Below are positions 24,801 through 37,000 of a stretch of 64,000 nt of DNA, one piece after another (position 1 is the first letter of the stretch; each line of letters starts with the position of its first letter). Position numbers and translations under genes: made by a program. The notes beneath the pieces are model-generated. The model saw nothing but the letters and a program-made list of their open reading frames with translations, was not told the DNA's origin and made no database searches. Origin of the DNA: Batillaria attramentaria (Eukaryota > Mollusca > Gastropoda > Batillariidae); contig JACVVK020000013.1 of NCBI GenBank assembly GCA_018292915.2, forward strand, positions 1,080,001-1,144,000, in the 5' to 3' direction.

Positions 24801-26702
24801 TCAGCCAGCAGCAGCTCGTTCTGGGCGTCGTCCATGATGTTGGCCAGAGTCAGCAAGGCAAGTAGCTTGATGTCTGGTGACGCAGTGAAGATTAAGACAC
24901 TTGGTAATCATTGTTGGTGGTACCACATATCCTTTCAAGGCAAACTTAATTACCCAAGTTAGCTTGTGTTTTTCCTCGGGCGTAAGAATAATACCTGAAG
25001 TTCAATCCCTTTTGAATGAACGAATGAATGAATGAATGATGAATAATAATAATGATGATGATGACAATTTTAAATGGTTAAGTAGTTGGACAGAATACAC
25101 TGGTCTATTATGGATGCCCGTCCGTGGGAACTCCACCTTAGGCCCCTTCCAACACGGGTCACGTGCTCAGCTACTCGGACTGCAATAAGCTGCCCCAGTC
25201 CTCCACGATGGGGTTGTCAAAAGTGAACAGGTAAGGACTTATGCCAGCAGTGCAAGAGGTTGAGGTTCGAGTCCACTTTTGGAGTAGAATTTTTCTACTG
25301 AAGTATAATGGCACAATTCATTCGGGCCGATCGTTGGGGATTCTCTCCGGGTACTCCGGCGTCCTCCCCGTCTGGTTTGGAGATGTTCGGCCCACAAAAG
25401 TGCGAATAAATACAATTCTAACTTTTGAAACCTAAATACAGCCAAATAATTGGGATACATGCCTATGTTACTGCCCGCTTAATGTAAGAATCTTCCTCTC
25501 AAGATACTCACTTGAACTAGTCCTGGTCAGGAAAGGTGTAATGTGGTCTACAGGTCTCAGTGCCCGGATGATGGAAAGCGTCTCTGCGTTCATGCTACAG
25601 TTGTACACACAGCCCAGGGACTGGAAGTACACTCTACCCGATTCCTACAGAACAATATATCATTGCATTGGAAATCAATCACAACGTATTAATGAACGTC
25701 AAATCAAGAAATCGTGGTCGAACTGAAATGAGCAGATGAACAACAACAAAAAAAAAAAAAAACTTGAGCAGCCAAACATTAAGGAAAATCTATCATTATG
25801 GAATTTTAGTTCAACAACCTTCAGTCGATGACAATGTCAGGAAAAAAATAAACGTGATCCTATACCAGCTATAATACAAAATGAGTGATACCCCAGTGAT
25901 AAATGTGTACAGACAAGCAGCATTCCAACCATAAGGTGCGCCTCCAGGGGTTACTGTAATGTTTGAGACGCTAAACTCTAATGCCCTGGGCAACACGAGA
26001 AACGCAAATTTATAGGCAAAGGAAGAAACGCAACGCGAGACGCAAACGCGTCATACGTACCAGGCGCCGGTCTGTTTCGTCACGAAGGTGGATGACGTCG
26101 TTCATGAAGTTATTCAACACCCCGGTTTGCGCCAAACGCAGACCGAACTCCATGCTGTCACAGGGGTAGTTGAGAGTGGCGCTTGTAATACGGTACAGAC
26201 ACTTCAGTGCAGGGTCCTGGATGTCTTCGCCAAACCAAGTTACGTATTCCATGCCCTTCTCGAACATGATCTGATGATACAGGTGGACGGCTCTTTCCAC
26301 GAAACCAACGGCAATGGCGAAGGATCCGACTCGAATGACATCCTCTTTTGGTTTTGTCAGCCCGGCAAAAACTGTGATCTGGTCAGCCATGGCGCCGTAT
26401 TTGTCTGGAGACTGTTCCACTGTGACCATGAAGGCAGCCACAGCGGTGAAGTATTCTGACAAGTGCGGGTGTTGCTTGATGAGGGTGGTCGCTGCCTGGA
26501 GGTCTTCACTCTTCATCTTGCTTCGCAGTCTCTCCATGTAGCGTTGGATGGCAAGGCTGTTGCCGCCAGTGCGGTTGGATGAAGCGGTCGTCTTATCATT
26601 GTTCGGGAGAGACTTGATGTGAATCCCCGCATCATCAGTCTGCTCGTCGTTCCGGATGGATGCTGGTCTGTCTTTCTTCGCTAAGTTTTCTTTGCCTGAC
26701 AT
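17412..26702 (-). CDS. Armadillo-type fold protein with C-terminal TIR domain, 11 exons, complete
   Basis: Exons (minus): 26702-26061, 25644-25512, 24873-24640, 23934-23819, 23110-22972, 22044-21841, 21468-21353, 20593-20485, 19962-19865, 19241-19058, 17605-17412. Every junction matches in phase; the total is 723 codons (722 aa). Residues 1-48 are polar and probably disordered. About 55-564 form leucine-rich helical repeats of ARM/HEAT character (for example GALPLLVSILEEGKQ and GGIDILVPILADGRED). The TIR domain spans about 580-722: box 1 RPYILVSCHHSD, a strand VVVVCVSYRYKLS, then QCRME with Glu659 where SARM1 and plant TIRs have the NADase glutamate, and DGWLRQLL near the end. TIR-ARM proteins of this type are expanded in molluscs and lancelets; roles in innate immunity or NAD+ cleavage are plausible but unproven. 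I chose the ATG at 26702; an in-frame ATG at 26768 precedes an acceptor-like CTTTCACACAATGTACAG and is less likely. Confidence 0.92.
17725..17877 (-). mobile_element. SINE family A, diverged
   Basis: Reverse copy with GGGATTCGAACTCAGGACCC box B, in the last ARM-TIR intron. Confidence 0.75.
18713..18905 (+). repeat. Two (CA)n tracts with a 40-bp spacer
   Basis: About 78 and 75 bp of CA, same orientation, in the last ARM-TIR intron. Confidence 0.95.
20654..20988. mobile_element. 335-bp MITE in an ARM-TIR gene intron
   Basis: Left AACCACAGACGTAAAGAGAT and right (reverse complement) AACCACAGACGTATAGAGAT, continuing AGACGCACCGC in both. Inside is a twofold 47-bp repeat containing GCTATGCGCGCTATGTAAAC. 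It sits just upstream of the exon at 20593. Confidence 0.75.
21092..21262 (-). mobile_element. SINE family A
   Basis: Reverse copy with GGGATTCGAACTCACGACCC; in an ARM-TIR intron. Confidence 0.85.
21478..21541 (+). repeat. (AC)32 microsatellite beside a splice acceptor
   Basis: On the transcribed minus strand it reads (TG)n and ends 9 nt before the exon starting at 21468. Confidence 0.97.
21738..21818 (+). repeat. (GT)40 microsatellite near a splice donor
   Basis: On the transcribed strand it reads (CA)n, starting about 22 nt after the donor at 21840; complementary to 21478-21541. Confidence 0.97.
22085..22320 (+). mobile_element. SINE family B, headless body fragment
   Basis: Begins CACGGCCGGCACCGCAGGTG and runs to the CACCCATGACC tail motif; no tRNA head. 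Confidence 0.7.
22675..22905 (-). mobile_element. SINE family B, headless fragment
   Basis: TTTGTGCTGCCCCAACTC through GGATTAACCAGGCCCG, reverse orientation. It faces the 22085 copy, making an inverted pair in one intron. Confidence 0.7.
23384..23462 (-). mobile_element. SINE family A, tRNA head only
   Basis: Only the head is present, with a short internal duplication (GGTGGCCATTCGGC) in the box A region. Confidence 0.75.
23476..23752 (+). mobile_element. MITE family F1, copy 1
   Basis: Starts GGGCCCGTATGTAAAAGTCG and ends ...CTTCGACTACGGGCCC; 277 bp. The interior contains AACCCAGACTAGGACAAAAG and CCTTGCTGGAATGGGCCCGC, shared by all four copies. Confidence 0.75.
24020..24480 (+). repeat. 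Twofold tandem duplication, about 237 bp
   Basis: GTTTCAGATTTTTGGTG recurs about 237 bp later, followed by homologous ATGCAAC..ATTGTAAACAG..GCTACATAG and TTTTAGGCARCCACAA segments. In an ARM-TIR intron. Confidence 0.8.
25235..25440 (+). mobile_element. SINE family E, head part
   Basis: GAGGTTCGAGTCCACTTTTG, CCGGGTACTCCGGCGTCCTC and AATAAATACAATTC; in an ARM-TIR intron. Confidence 0.6.
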
Positions 26703-26818
26703 TCCGACCTCTATTCTATTTACGTGAATAACACCTGTACATTGTGTGAAAGAGTCAAAAAATAGCATCAGTGCATGTTCGAACAGACAGACGATTAATT
26801 TTCTCCTGTGTTCATTCT

Positions 26819-27315
26819 TTTTTTTTTTTTTTTTGCTGCCCCAACTCTTCGCTGGCTCCAGTGGTGTTCCTCCCTAGTAATGTGTGGAATCCACGGAGGG
26901 CTGCGAAGTTGGGGCAATTTTTATTATGCATGATGATGGAGATGAGGATGATGGTAAGATGATGCTATGGAGGTCCGTGTGGTTTGGGACTGCGGGACAG
27001 GGCCGCATTCCACGCTTCCTGTCATAAATATCCCGGTATTAACAAGGCCCGGGAACTACGGCACCTGCGGTGCCGGTCGTGTAATCATCCACATCATAAG
27101 ACGTGTCATGCCAAGGGAAGCACCCCCAAAGTCGCACCCGTGGAGTGGGTGAATCTCGGCTGTGTGGCAACAGCCTCCCCATTGGGCCCATAGCACACCC
27201 GCTCTGGGTAGGAGCCGACCTAGGTAGGAAAAATCCCGCTTGCCTCGGCTGGGACTCGAACCCGGGTCTCCCGGTCCATAGTCCGAAGTGCTAACCACTA
27301 CACTACGGGGGCCGG
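26819..27315 (-). mobile_element. SINE family B, full length, 15-bp target duplication
   Basis: Reverse copy: T-run at the left, tRNA head at the right ending GGGGGCCGG. Perfect direct repeats TCCTGTGTTCATTCT at 26804-26818 and 27316-27330. Confidence 0.93.
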
Positions 27316-27417
27316 TCCTGTGTTCATTCTAACTGCCATGTCAAGTTCTTCCGTTCGTTACTTCGTCAGCTCGCTTACACGAAAGAACAATTTCAGGAAC
27401 CATTTAATGATAACCAT

Positions 27418-27507
27418 AATAATAATAATGAATTGTACTTATATAGCGCAAAATTCTCACAAACTGACTCAATGCGCGTACTCCCGCACTCATACCAACA
27501 AAAATGT

Positions 27508-27602
<95 letters not shown>

Positions 27603-27760
27603 AGCTGAATCAGGAGGAGGTAAGTGGGCTTAGTCGAAAGCCAGCCGGAACAGATGCGTTTTCAAGTCAGACTTGAAACGATCTATGCCCGACTGGTCTC
27701 TCAGCCTGGCAGGTAGTGCGTTCCAGAGTGACGGAGTAGCAAAGCTAAACGCGAGTTCAT
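27418..27760 (+). repeat. Dispersed-repeat-like segment
   Basis: (AAT)n, a CTTATATAGCGC motif, (CA)n(GA)n, then AGATGCGTTTTCAAGTCAGA and GTAGTGCGTTCCAGAG. It resembles conserved core segments of dispersed animal repeats; seen once here, so the assignment is tentative. Confidence 0.35.
27509..27601 (+). repeat. (CA)n(GA)n
   Basis: 63 bp of CA then 29 bp of GA. Confidence 0.95.
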
Positions 27761-28456
27761 TATTCCAAGCTTACAGAATGATTTATCTGGGATGAGGAAC
27801 ATGATACTGCGCTCTCAGATTTTTGGGGGGCTCGTCAACTGAGCCAATGGGTCAAAGCATATCTTTGAAACACTGACTTCAGTGTAGAACTGCTCATTCT
27901 AAAATGAAAAAAAAAATCACAAACCATAATTATATACAGATGGTCGACCTGTTAACCCTGTCATCAAAAGATCTGTGTCCGATATTTGTGCAAGTACCTG
28001 GAAACTATTCATGTACACGTACGAGCAGGAGTCTTTCTTGCACATATTTCAAGCTTGCGGGAATTCCCAGGCGATCAGCGAACCGTGACGGAGCACGTCG
28101 CGTCCCGAAAACTATACCAGTACTTATTAGGAGTAGATGTTCTGCTCCCACATAATTCTTTTAACCTGTTCGAATTTCCACGCGACCAGCAGAGTGTGAC
28201 ACAGCACAAGTCTTTTGTGTATCTTGGCCCGTTGCCAATCTTCCGGGTCTGCTGTCTGGGGACCAGTAGTAGTCGGAGTTTGAGCCGTGGCTCCGCTGTG
28301 TTCATTCTAACTGCTATGTCTTGGGCTGGGTTTGGGTATTGCAGCCGGGTTGTTGTCAGGCAGTTACCAGCGGTTCGACAGATCCACACGATTAGTCCAT
28401 GAAAACGGTTGTCACGGTAGATTTGTATAAATGTGTGTGATACATCGGAGAAAAGC

Positions 28457-28709
28457 TCACTATTCCTTCAGTTTGCCTTCTTCAAGTCACAACTCCTCAC
28501 CCCCCCCCCCCACCCCCTCTTCCTCCTCCCTCCTCGCTCAGCGGGGCTGTAACTAAATAAATGATAAAAAGTGGTATGAGCACAGATGGCTGTTGAATTT
28601 TCTCGTTCACTGTATCAGTGGCAGTGTGTCTCGGAAACCGACCGCGGGGGGGGGGGGGGGGGGGGGATTTGTCCGCAGTATGTAGTGCATCAGCATCCCA
28701 TACTTTACG

Positions 28710-28757
<48 letters not shown>

Positions 28758-28794
28758 CCACAGATAGATAGAGAGAGAGAGACACACACACACT

Positions 28795-28855
<61 letters not shown>

Positions 28856-29157
28856 GGGAAAAACCCCAACAAAACAAACAAACAAACAAACACGCGTTAT
28901 GACATGCACATACATTCAACAAATCTCAACAAGGGACATGAATACAAGAGAAATAAATGTGTTCCCATCAGCGTCCAATGAGCATGCTCTCAACATTTCT
29001 TCTTTTCAAATGGAAAACACGTTATGATCAGTCCAGTCACCCTGTAATAATGACAGCGTATCATCCCGCTATGATTCTAAAACCTTTTCTAGGCAAAAAC
29101 AAGTGACTTACTTCAATGAAGATTGCGCCTATGTTCACCGTTGTTTCAGGACTGTGC
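28457..29157 (+). repeat. Segmental duplication, copy 1
   Basis: From CCTTCAGTTTGCCTTCTTCA through a (CA)n tract and the orphan exon region. A direct copy about 10 kb away at 38426-38975 matches over most of its length, differing mainly in the microsatellite and poly-C/G lengths. Confidence 0.8.
28711..28852 (+). repeat. (CA)n, (GATA)n/(GA)n, (CA)n
   Basis: Compound tract inside duplication copy 1; much shorter in copy 2 (38656-38694). Confidence 0.95.
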
Positions 29158-29186
29158 CATGAGTCGGCTGAGTATGGAGTGTTTCC
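29112..29186 (-). other. Orphan exon-like segment resembling a glutamate receptor N-terminus
   Basis: 75 bp bounded by TTTTAG/GGAAAC and GAA/GTAAGT, open in phase 0, reading GNTPYSADSWHS followed by PETTVNIGAIFIE. The VNIGAIF string resembles the first strand of receptor amino-terminal domains (NMDA-type subunits have VNIGAV). No matching neighbour exon was found on either side. It lies at the end of a segment duplicated at about 38.4-39.0 kb. Confidence 0.35.
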
Positions 29187-29374
29187 CTAAAAGCAAATGA
29201 GCTTGACAGTTCAGTTCGATTGGCTCGCTGTCACATGATGCCGAATACATAGCGTAGCTGGTTTATGTTGAGCTGTGGGAATTCCCGATTTCAGAGACTG
29301 GTCCAGTTTCTACAAGCCGTGGGAATTTCCGATTTCAGAGAGCATGACTCGTGGAGAGGGGCGAGTGACGGGGT

Positions 29375-29475
29375 GACGAGAAAAAAGGTCAGTACAAGTA
29401 TTTGGCTCCAGTCGGGAATCGAACTTAGGACTGACCCGGAAGTCCAACGCTCTACCGCTCGACTCTAACGCGGCC
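29375..29475 (-). mobile_element. SINE family A-like, strongly diverged
   Basis: GGCTCCAGTCGGGAATCGAA and GTCCAACGCTCTACCGCTCG identify it. Confidence 0.6.
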
Positions 29476-29506
29476 TTCTCTCCCTGGAGACTCGCGAGAA
29501 AGAGGT

Positions 29507-29508
<2 letters not shown>

Positions 29509-29596
<88 letters not shown>
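29509..29596 (+). repeat. (TG)n
   Basis: About 39 units ending GCGCGCGCG. Confidence 0.95.
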
Positions 29597-29628
29597 CAAT
29601 CGCCACTCATCCACAGGGGATTTGGTCT

Positions 29629-30040
29629 GACAGGGGATTTGGTCTAGTGGTTAAGGCATCCGACTTCGGATCCTGAGCTGCCGGGTTCGAGTCCCCGGTG
29701 GGATTTTTCCTTCCCATATCGAGTCTAATCCATGTGCAGACTCGTTTGCGGTGCCTGTCTCGCCTTCGTGTACACACGCACGCACAAACATCAAGTGTGC
29801 ACGCTAAAAATCCCACGTTCATCTTTCGAAGAAGAGTAGGCTGTGGCCGGTGGCGTGGTAAAACAGAAATACTGTCGCACGCACCAGAGTGAATAGCAGG
29901 GTGGAGGTTTGCACATAAAGTAGCGCCTAGCGGCAGCAGGCTTTCCCTGCTTCGTCCTCCAGCCTTGCGGCGCCTAGAGCATCTCATTAGAGATGGATAC
30001 GTGCGCCAAGGAGAAGTCTACCATACCATACCATACCATT
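29629..30040 (+). mobile_element. SINE family C, tail (ACCAT)n
   Basis: Same head and body as 7240-7665. The 3' end is CCATACCATACCATACCATT. A 5' fragment of the head is repeated just before it (GGGGATTTGGTCTGA). Confidence 0.85.
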
Positions 30041-30767
30041 TCAATATAATTTATCCTAAATTTCACTTTTAAATTGTTTGTATTATTCATGGTATGTATT
30101 CACAGTCACGGTCTACTTAATATATTATAGTGAAGAATCCACGAGGCAAGCAAATGGGTTGTGGTTCTGTGTACATGCACAGACGGATTCCTTTGCAGCC
30201 AAGTAGTTGGATATTAACTTTAGACATACAATTAAATTCAAATACTTAACAGTTTCGTCGTAGCAGCCGCCAGTGGTTTAACAGTTCACGTCTTAACGTG
30301 TATGGTATTGCGGCATCTTCATGTTCACACAGTCACAGAGACAGAGAGAGACTGACTGACTGACTAACTGACTGACTGAAACGTTTATTTCAGGATAAAG
30401 ACTTGTAGGCATGGTCTGCCTATCTTACAAGCTGTCCTGCTAATCTAGGAACACTAAAAAAAAAAAAAAATAAAGGCTAACATGACAAAAAGTATACCAG
30501 GCACAAAGGGAGTAAATCTAATAAGAAAATAGAAAAAAATTAAACATGCAGACATACAAAGAAGCGCAAGAAATTCCAAGGAAACACATCGGAAAATAGG
30601 TGAAGAAGTAGATAGCATGGTGTTTGAAATTTTAGTGTACAATTTAACTTGTAAAAAGGTAACATGTAATAGTGCCATCTGATAACGAGTAATTTAGGAT
30701 GGTTCAGATATTGTTCATGGACCTATGACTTACGTAAGTATCTGAGAAGTTGAGTTTTAAATGAATC

Positions 30768-30827
<60 letters not shown>

Positions 30828-30844
30828 GTATGAAGGGGGGGGGG

Positions 30845-31135
30845 GGTGAGCGGTGGTCTAATAAGTAGCCCGTCCAACTTAGCCGCTGCGTTACTGAACG
30901 GCCGTCACCGCTGTCACGGCGATGAAGCGTGGGTTCGAACTCAGGTCGAGCTTGTGATATGTGATATCGGTTTTTCTTGGCTACCGGGCTGCTCATCGGG
31001 GGTTTCTCTACGGGTTATCCGGCTTTCCTCAACCAGTAAAATTGAAAAATAGGATAGGTATTGGTTGGCGCTGTACTGCGGCGACACTTTTTCCCCAGGG
31101 GTAAGCAGATCGAATTTCCCGGAACGCACAATAAA
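30845..31135 (+). mobile_element. SINE family D
   Basis: tRNA-like head GGTGGTCTAATAAGTAGCCC and box B GGGTTCGAACTCAGG. Body with CGGCTTTCCTC and GGGAATTT-type conserved parts. Confidence 0.75.
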
Positions 31136-31255
31136 GTAGTAAGATGATACTACTACTACTACTGCTACTACTACTGCTACTGCTAATCATAGGGTCATAC
31201 TGAAAATGCACTGGCAATCCCTTTTCCGTACGTCATCCTCACACAAAAAAAGTCA

Positions 31256-33493
31256 TCATTTAGCCAGAAAACCTGAGGCCAATACATCGTCTGCCTCCAC
31301 CGTGAAAGTGTTCATTCCGGTGTAGTGTGCTCGGCCAGACACTTCTGCCACCACGCCCACCACGTCGCCACCGCGGAACCCCGCTCCCTTCAGCTCCACC
31401 TCTCTCAAAACACTTCCCGTGAACTGGGACCCCGTGACCCCGCTGCGGAAGTCGCGTACTTGACCAAGCGAGATAACTCTGCGGCGATACTGCAGAGCCA
31501 ACCTTGCGGACACGCCAGAGCCGCATGGAGAACGATCCACCTGGAAAGAGAGAATGAATGAATGGCGGAATGAATGAACAGACTGTAATTTACATGGAGC
31601 GTAAGAGCTTATCTTCAAACTTGCCGCCCATGCTACAGACTAGGTAAACGTGAGCGAGCGAGCGAGTGAAAGAGAGAGAGAGATGAATACATGTACGTGC
31701 CATACAAGCAACATGTTAAAGGAAACGGCAATGACTGCGAAGTGGTTGCAAGTTAAGCAAATAAAAGCGACATAAAAGGGACAGAAACCATTTAACTTTC
31801 ACAAAGGATCAACGTTTCGGCTTTCGCCTTCCTCAGGACACAAACAAATGGGACATAACTTCAACAAACAAACAAAAGGTAACTCTGCGGACGTACTGAC
31901 ATACAAGGCGCGGGGGGGGGGGGGGGGGATGAAATGAAATGAAACGGTGGGCGAGAAAAGGACCAGAAAACAACAATAGTAAAAATATCACAACACCCAT
32001 CCTTTTGTGACAGAAGACCATGGACTGTGTGTGAAAAAAAAAAATGTGAGGCAGAAAAGAACAGAAAAGAATAGTAAAAATGTTTAAGCAACATGTTAGT
32101 TACCTCATACCAATCTGTCAAATGATACAGAAAATGAAATTATTCTATGCTCCCTGCAGAAACCCGACACCCCAATCTCCAGAAAATTATGAAGTCCTTG
32201 TTCCTATCCTGACGTTTTAAAAAGTCACAGTCTCATTTTCTCCTCTTCCTTGTGGCGACAATTTTAGGTCGGGGCACCAACTCCACACCGGTGACGCGGC
32301 TAAGCCGCGAATCCGACCGGCTGTCGATCGCAGTGACTGTTTTAGGCCGGAAAAGCGCGACACGCATGCGGTGATGTGCAAGAATGCTGCCAGGAAAGCT
32401 AAGAACTGAAATGAATTTGATCATATTGTTATATGCACATATCAGTAAGACTTTCATCTTCCCACCCAAAGCGATTTTATATCGAAAATTTTATTCATGT
32501 AAGGACACGAGTCAAATTTGTTCGACTGCAATGAGACTCGGGAGCTATTTTGCAGTTTAACACGAAGCTGACAAAAAATACCACGTTTATTCCAGTAGTT
32601 TTAAAACAGACACGTATCCGTGATGTCTTTGTGACTTGCATGCCAATTGTTGTGACGTAGGATGCTTTAGTGTTTTCGCAATTTAAAAAAATATCAGAGC
32701 AGTGCGAAATCCTCGGCTAAGAACCGGCCAACCGTCTGTTTGATACAGGCTGGTTCTTAGCCGGGGCGAGTGCTGGTTCATAGCCATAAAATATTCACTA
32801 CCAATTTTCTTTCTCGAACTGCGCGCGATCTAAGCCACAAATTGCACTAATCTTCTAGATGTGGCCGCAAGACATATTATAAAACTGGGACGTTTTCATA
32901 AACGTGACTTTCCTTTCTGTAATTTTATATTATCGCGAATGAAAGTGAATTTTCTACAGAAAACGAGACTAAATTGTTTCCAACGTGAGTGTACGCGCAA
33001 GTAGCACCACAAAAACCACTTACGAGTTGAACAGAGACATTCTGCGACAAGACAGGCCAACCTCAGATCGAGACAAGCTTTCACAAGTACAGCGCAGATG
33101 ATTTTCTGAGAGAAGTCGCGTGCGGCCAAGCAACGCTAGCGCTCAACGCCGCAAGCCGGTCAGAATCGGGATAGCCGCGTCACCGGTGTGAACTCCTATC
33201 ATCTGACAGCCTGAACGTCGGGAAACCGACAGGAAACATTCAGCTCATGAACTTGCAAACCTGTTTGTTGGCGAAGACGCATATGCTGGTCGTGGGAGCG
33301 TCGCCGTGTTGGCTGAGCGAGTGGTCGCCACCATCCGTGACGATGGTACCATACAGAAAGGCCAGGTCCGGGCTGTCAGGGTGATGCAGTGTTACAGTGG
33401 ACTTGACCGCCTCTGTGTAAACCACAGACAAGAGTACTTTGTACTTTTGACGTATACGAGTACAGCGTCATGTTGCCTTCACATATGCACGCG

Positions 33494-33566
<73 letters not shown>

Positions 33567-33994
33567 TATAAACGTGACACCATTAGCGTCCGATAAGGTC
33601 TTGTGTCTGTCAGTGTTGTGTCAGAGACAGCTGTCACATACTGTCACTTCCATACTGCAGAAGAAGGTGCAACAACCTGTCACTCGTTGTGCCACGTCAG
33701 CGACTGATGACGTAGATGAGGTTATGAGGTCAAGGCCAAGTCGCTGCGCGGGCACGACAGCGTAGAAAACTCCGCCGTAGCTGATGTCCACCACCACCTC
33801 CCCCACTCCCGACACCTTCACTGACACGTCTGCAAGAAAACAAATCTTTTGCCAATGTACCAATCAAAGAGAAAAATCCGGTAAATGAAGAAATGAATAA
33901 ATACAAAACTGCAAAGCCTTGAACCAAGTCGTGTGCTCTTCACCAGACTACAAGCGTGAATTTGCTTCGGATGTCTGTCTGTCTGTCTGCCTGC

Positions 33995-34083
<89 letters not shown>

Positions 34084-37000
34084 CTTGCCTTGACGCCAAC
34101 ACGCAAGTCATCCGGAAAGCCTATTTCAAAATTCCGGAACAATGGCAACAGTTGCGAGAGGATCCCCTCGTGCGCGACACACACCATCCCTCCAGTCTAC
34201 CACAGTCACCACGTTTGCCTTGGTTATGAGTGTAAATCATACATGCCTGTCAACAGTAAACGGACGCTCCTTCCTTCCTTCCTTCCTTACCCAAAGCAAA
34301 GACATAGGAGGGCACACTGTGGAACCTGACACCCGCTGAGCGACCCTGGCTGTATTGCACGTGCGCGGTCACTGGGCCACAGGGGCACTGGATGACGACA
34401 CGAGTCTCTGGTGACACGGCCTTCACGAGCCGGCGATCAACAGCGTACCTAGCATTTCGGGTGAGTGAGTGAGTGAGTGAGTTTTTAGGGCTTAACGCCG
34501 CGCAAGCCACAAAAACTAATTCGCGGCTAAGCATTTCGGGTGAAGAGAGTGTGGCTATATCAATAATAGTAATAACAATAATTATTATCATACTATCATT
34601 ATTTTTGCATCATAGGCGCTTTATCCCAATTACTTGTCTCAAAGCGCCTCGAACTGAACCCAGCACGCACGCTCACACACATTCTCTCACAAACCAGACA
34701 TCAATATTTCAACTTTAAAAAAAAAAAATATTAGAGCTGGAATTGTTTTTAGAAAACTGAAAATTCCTGTGGTATGAGGGCAACGGGTGAGTGGATACCA
34801 AGAGTAATTGGGAAAACATTACTGTAGACGAGAGTTCTCTTTGGCATATGTAACCGGGTGCCACGGGTCCGGTTAAGCAGGCAGGGAGACCAAACACAGA
34901 AGTCGCTATGACATGGGTTTTATTGGTAGGAAACAGTAACAATCAGGGTACAAAGCAAACGCTGAGTCCAGTCACAGGCGGCAGGGCTGAGAGCGGGAGT
35001 GTGTAGCGAACCGTGGCTCGCGGCCTTTATGCACCCAGCGCGGCCCGCAAAGAAGGCAACAGCCGCTCGCAGCAGAAAAAGGCAAGATGCACGCGTAGCG
35101 GCGAAATCTGTGTTTGTTAGCACACAGAAAACTAACGATAGCGGGCGTAGTACAATAGCTACAAACTTCAAACAAACTGCATTCGAAAGAGCGTACTGTA
35201 AGACCATAATAGTTTAAGATCTCATCAAAACACAATTTTCTATCGCCGATTAAGGAGCTTAAAGACAGGGACCACGCATTTGAAAATTGGTGAAAAAGGC
35301 AAAATACACCCGTTAAAAACAGCGCTAAAAACTAAACGTGATTAGAAAGTACAAACTCTCCTAAAACTACTATAGTTTACATGATAACTTTAGGTTAAGT
35401 GACTGCGGAGATAATTGACACTGAACAGACACAAACAAACACAACTAATTGACACGCGCGCCATCGCGGATACGAAACACTACGTGCGTGTGGCTAGTGG
35501 ACAGTACACAAGGCTGGCCAGGGAACAAAGGCTGATGTACAGGGGTGGCCGGGGACGCGTAAGAACGGGTGGCGAGTGGGACAGCGGGACTAATGTAACA
35601 TGTACAACCCGCTGGGTTGTGCATGTTACCAGGCACGACTAAAGGGAAGAAACTCTTGTTGCTTTGTTGGTTTGGAAAGGGAGCCAATCCATAGAAATGT
35701 GATTTCAGATACATGATAATTGTTTTATTATTTTGTTTTATTTTATGATTGTTTCTTTGTGTTGGTAATCTTGAAGAATAGTATACGAAATTACCCCAGT
35801 AGTGATGACGTTGTGCGCATGTGATCAGCAACCAAAATGGCGCATTGGATTTGCATGCATATATCCCTACTTGTGAAATGAAATTATTTGCACCCACATG
35901 TGGGGTAGGAGAGGTCAAAGTGAGCAGGTGAGGGTGTTGTACGTCTCTTTGCATCGAGCAGAACCGAAAGCACCAGAAAAAGTGCGTGCAATTAGCTCCC
36001 AGAATTTCGTATACTGTTCTTCAAGATTACCCTTTGTGTTTAAAGGGGTTACAGAAAATAAGTGTTTTATGTTTTTATTTGATAAGAAAAAATAAGTTAT
36101 ATGCAAAATAGTTTCCCATGAGGCACTTTGTCTTATCTCGGGCTGTGAGGAAGACGGGGTTTTTGTGGTGTCTCTATTGGGTCAACACGTTGTGGGTGCC
36201 AATCAGGTAAATATTATGATAAATTACTGTATGAAGTTATGAAGTATTGTTTTATATGTTGTTGTGTGTTTTTGATGGTTAAATTGGAGGGATGATAAGA
36301 GATTTTGTAGATAGAAAAGTTCGTGGGTTTTGTTTGCTTCCATTGGGGATGAATGGAGGTTTGATTAGTGTTGTTAGATTGATTTTGATAGTATGGTGTT
36401 TGTATTGTGTAATGTTTTAGGTTAGAAAGGTAGTTGGGGAAAAGTGTAAAGTTTGGGGAAGAATGTTTTTGGTAAGAATTTTGGTTTGAGAAGTCTTGTA
36501 AAATAAAATAGGTTTTGGCGGGAGTTTGGGCGGAAACGGAAGTTCCTGATATTTCCGGTTTCCAATATGGCTGCGCCCATGTTGTAAACAAAGATCATTG
36601 GTTTTAGTTGTGTTTGGTTCGTACTGATAGTGTTGGGGTCTTTTGAATGTTTTGTTTTAATATAGAGTGAGGGTATAGGTTGATGGGATAAAACAGTGGT
36701 TTTATTGTTTATTTGTATTGTGGAAATCTGTCACTGATATGGGATACTTTCATACTGAGTGGATCTTTCATTATTCTATTTGGGAATAGATGGATGATCT
36801 GTATGAAAGGGGAGATAGCTAGATGTTGGTATACATTTGTGCTGTTATTTAACAAGTGATTGGTTGCTTGTTGGAATATTGTGTAGTTTGCTTTATTTGC
36901 TACTACTAGTGAATTTGATCAAAAGCAAAGATGACTTTATTCTGTATTGGTTGAGATTATGATTCTTGTTATCTGGAGTGATAACTTGTGAATTTAATGG

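Larger units (their letters stand above)
26703..31255. other. Intergenic region, repeat-rich
   Basis: SINE B with target duplication, a dispersed-repeat-like segment, duplication copy 1 with the orphan exon, and SINE C and D copies. A diverged twofold repeat lies at 28060-28230. No complete gene. Confidence 0.65.

Noticed and set aside
32710..32766. Hairpin GGCTAAGAACCGGCC / GGCTGGTTCTTAGCC as a regulatory RNA
   Set aside because: Short inverted repeat in an intron without other support; probably a repeat relic.
32896..33129. 77-aa minus ORF in an L3HYPDH intron
   Set aside because: No similarity recognised, and the flanking exons already join in phase without it.
36214..36591. 125-aa minus ORF in L3HYPDH intron 1
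   Set aside because: Asn/Gln/Thr-rich translation of a T/G-rich strand, no domain, within the LTR-like block.
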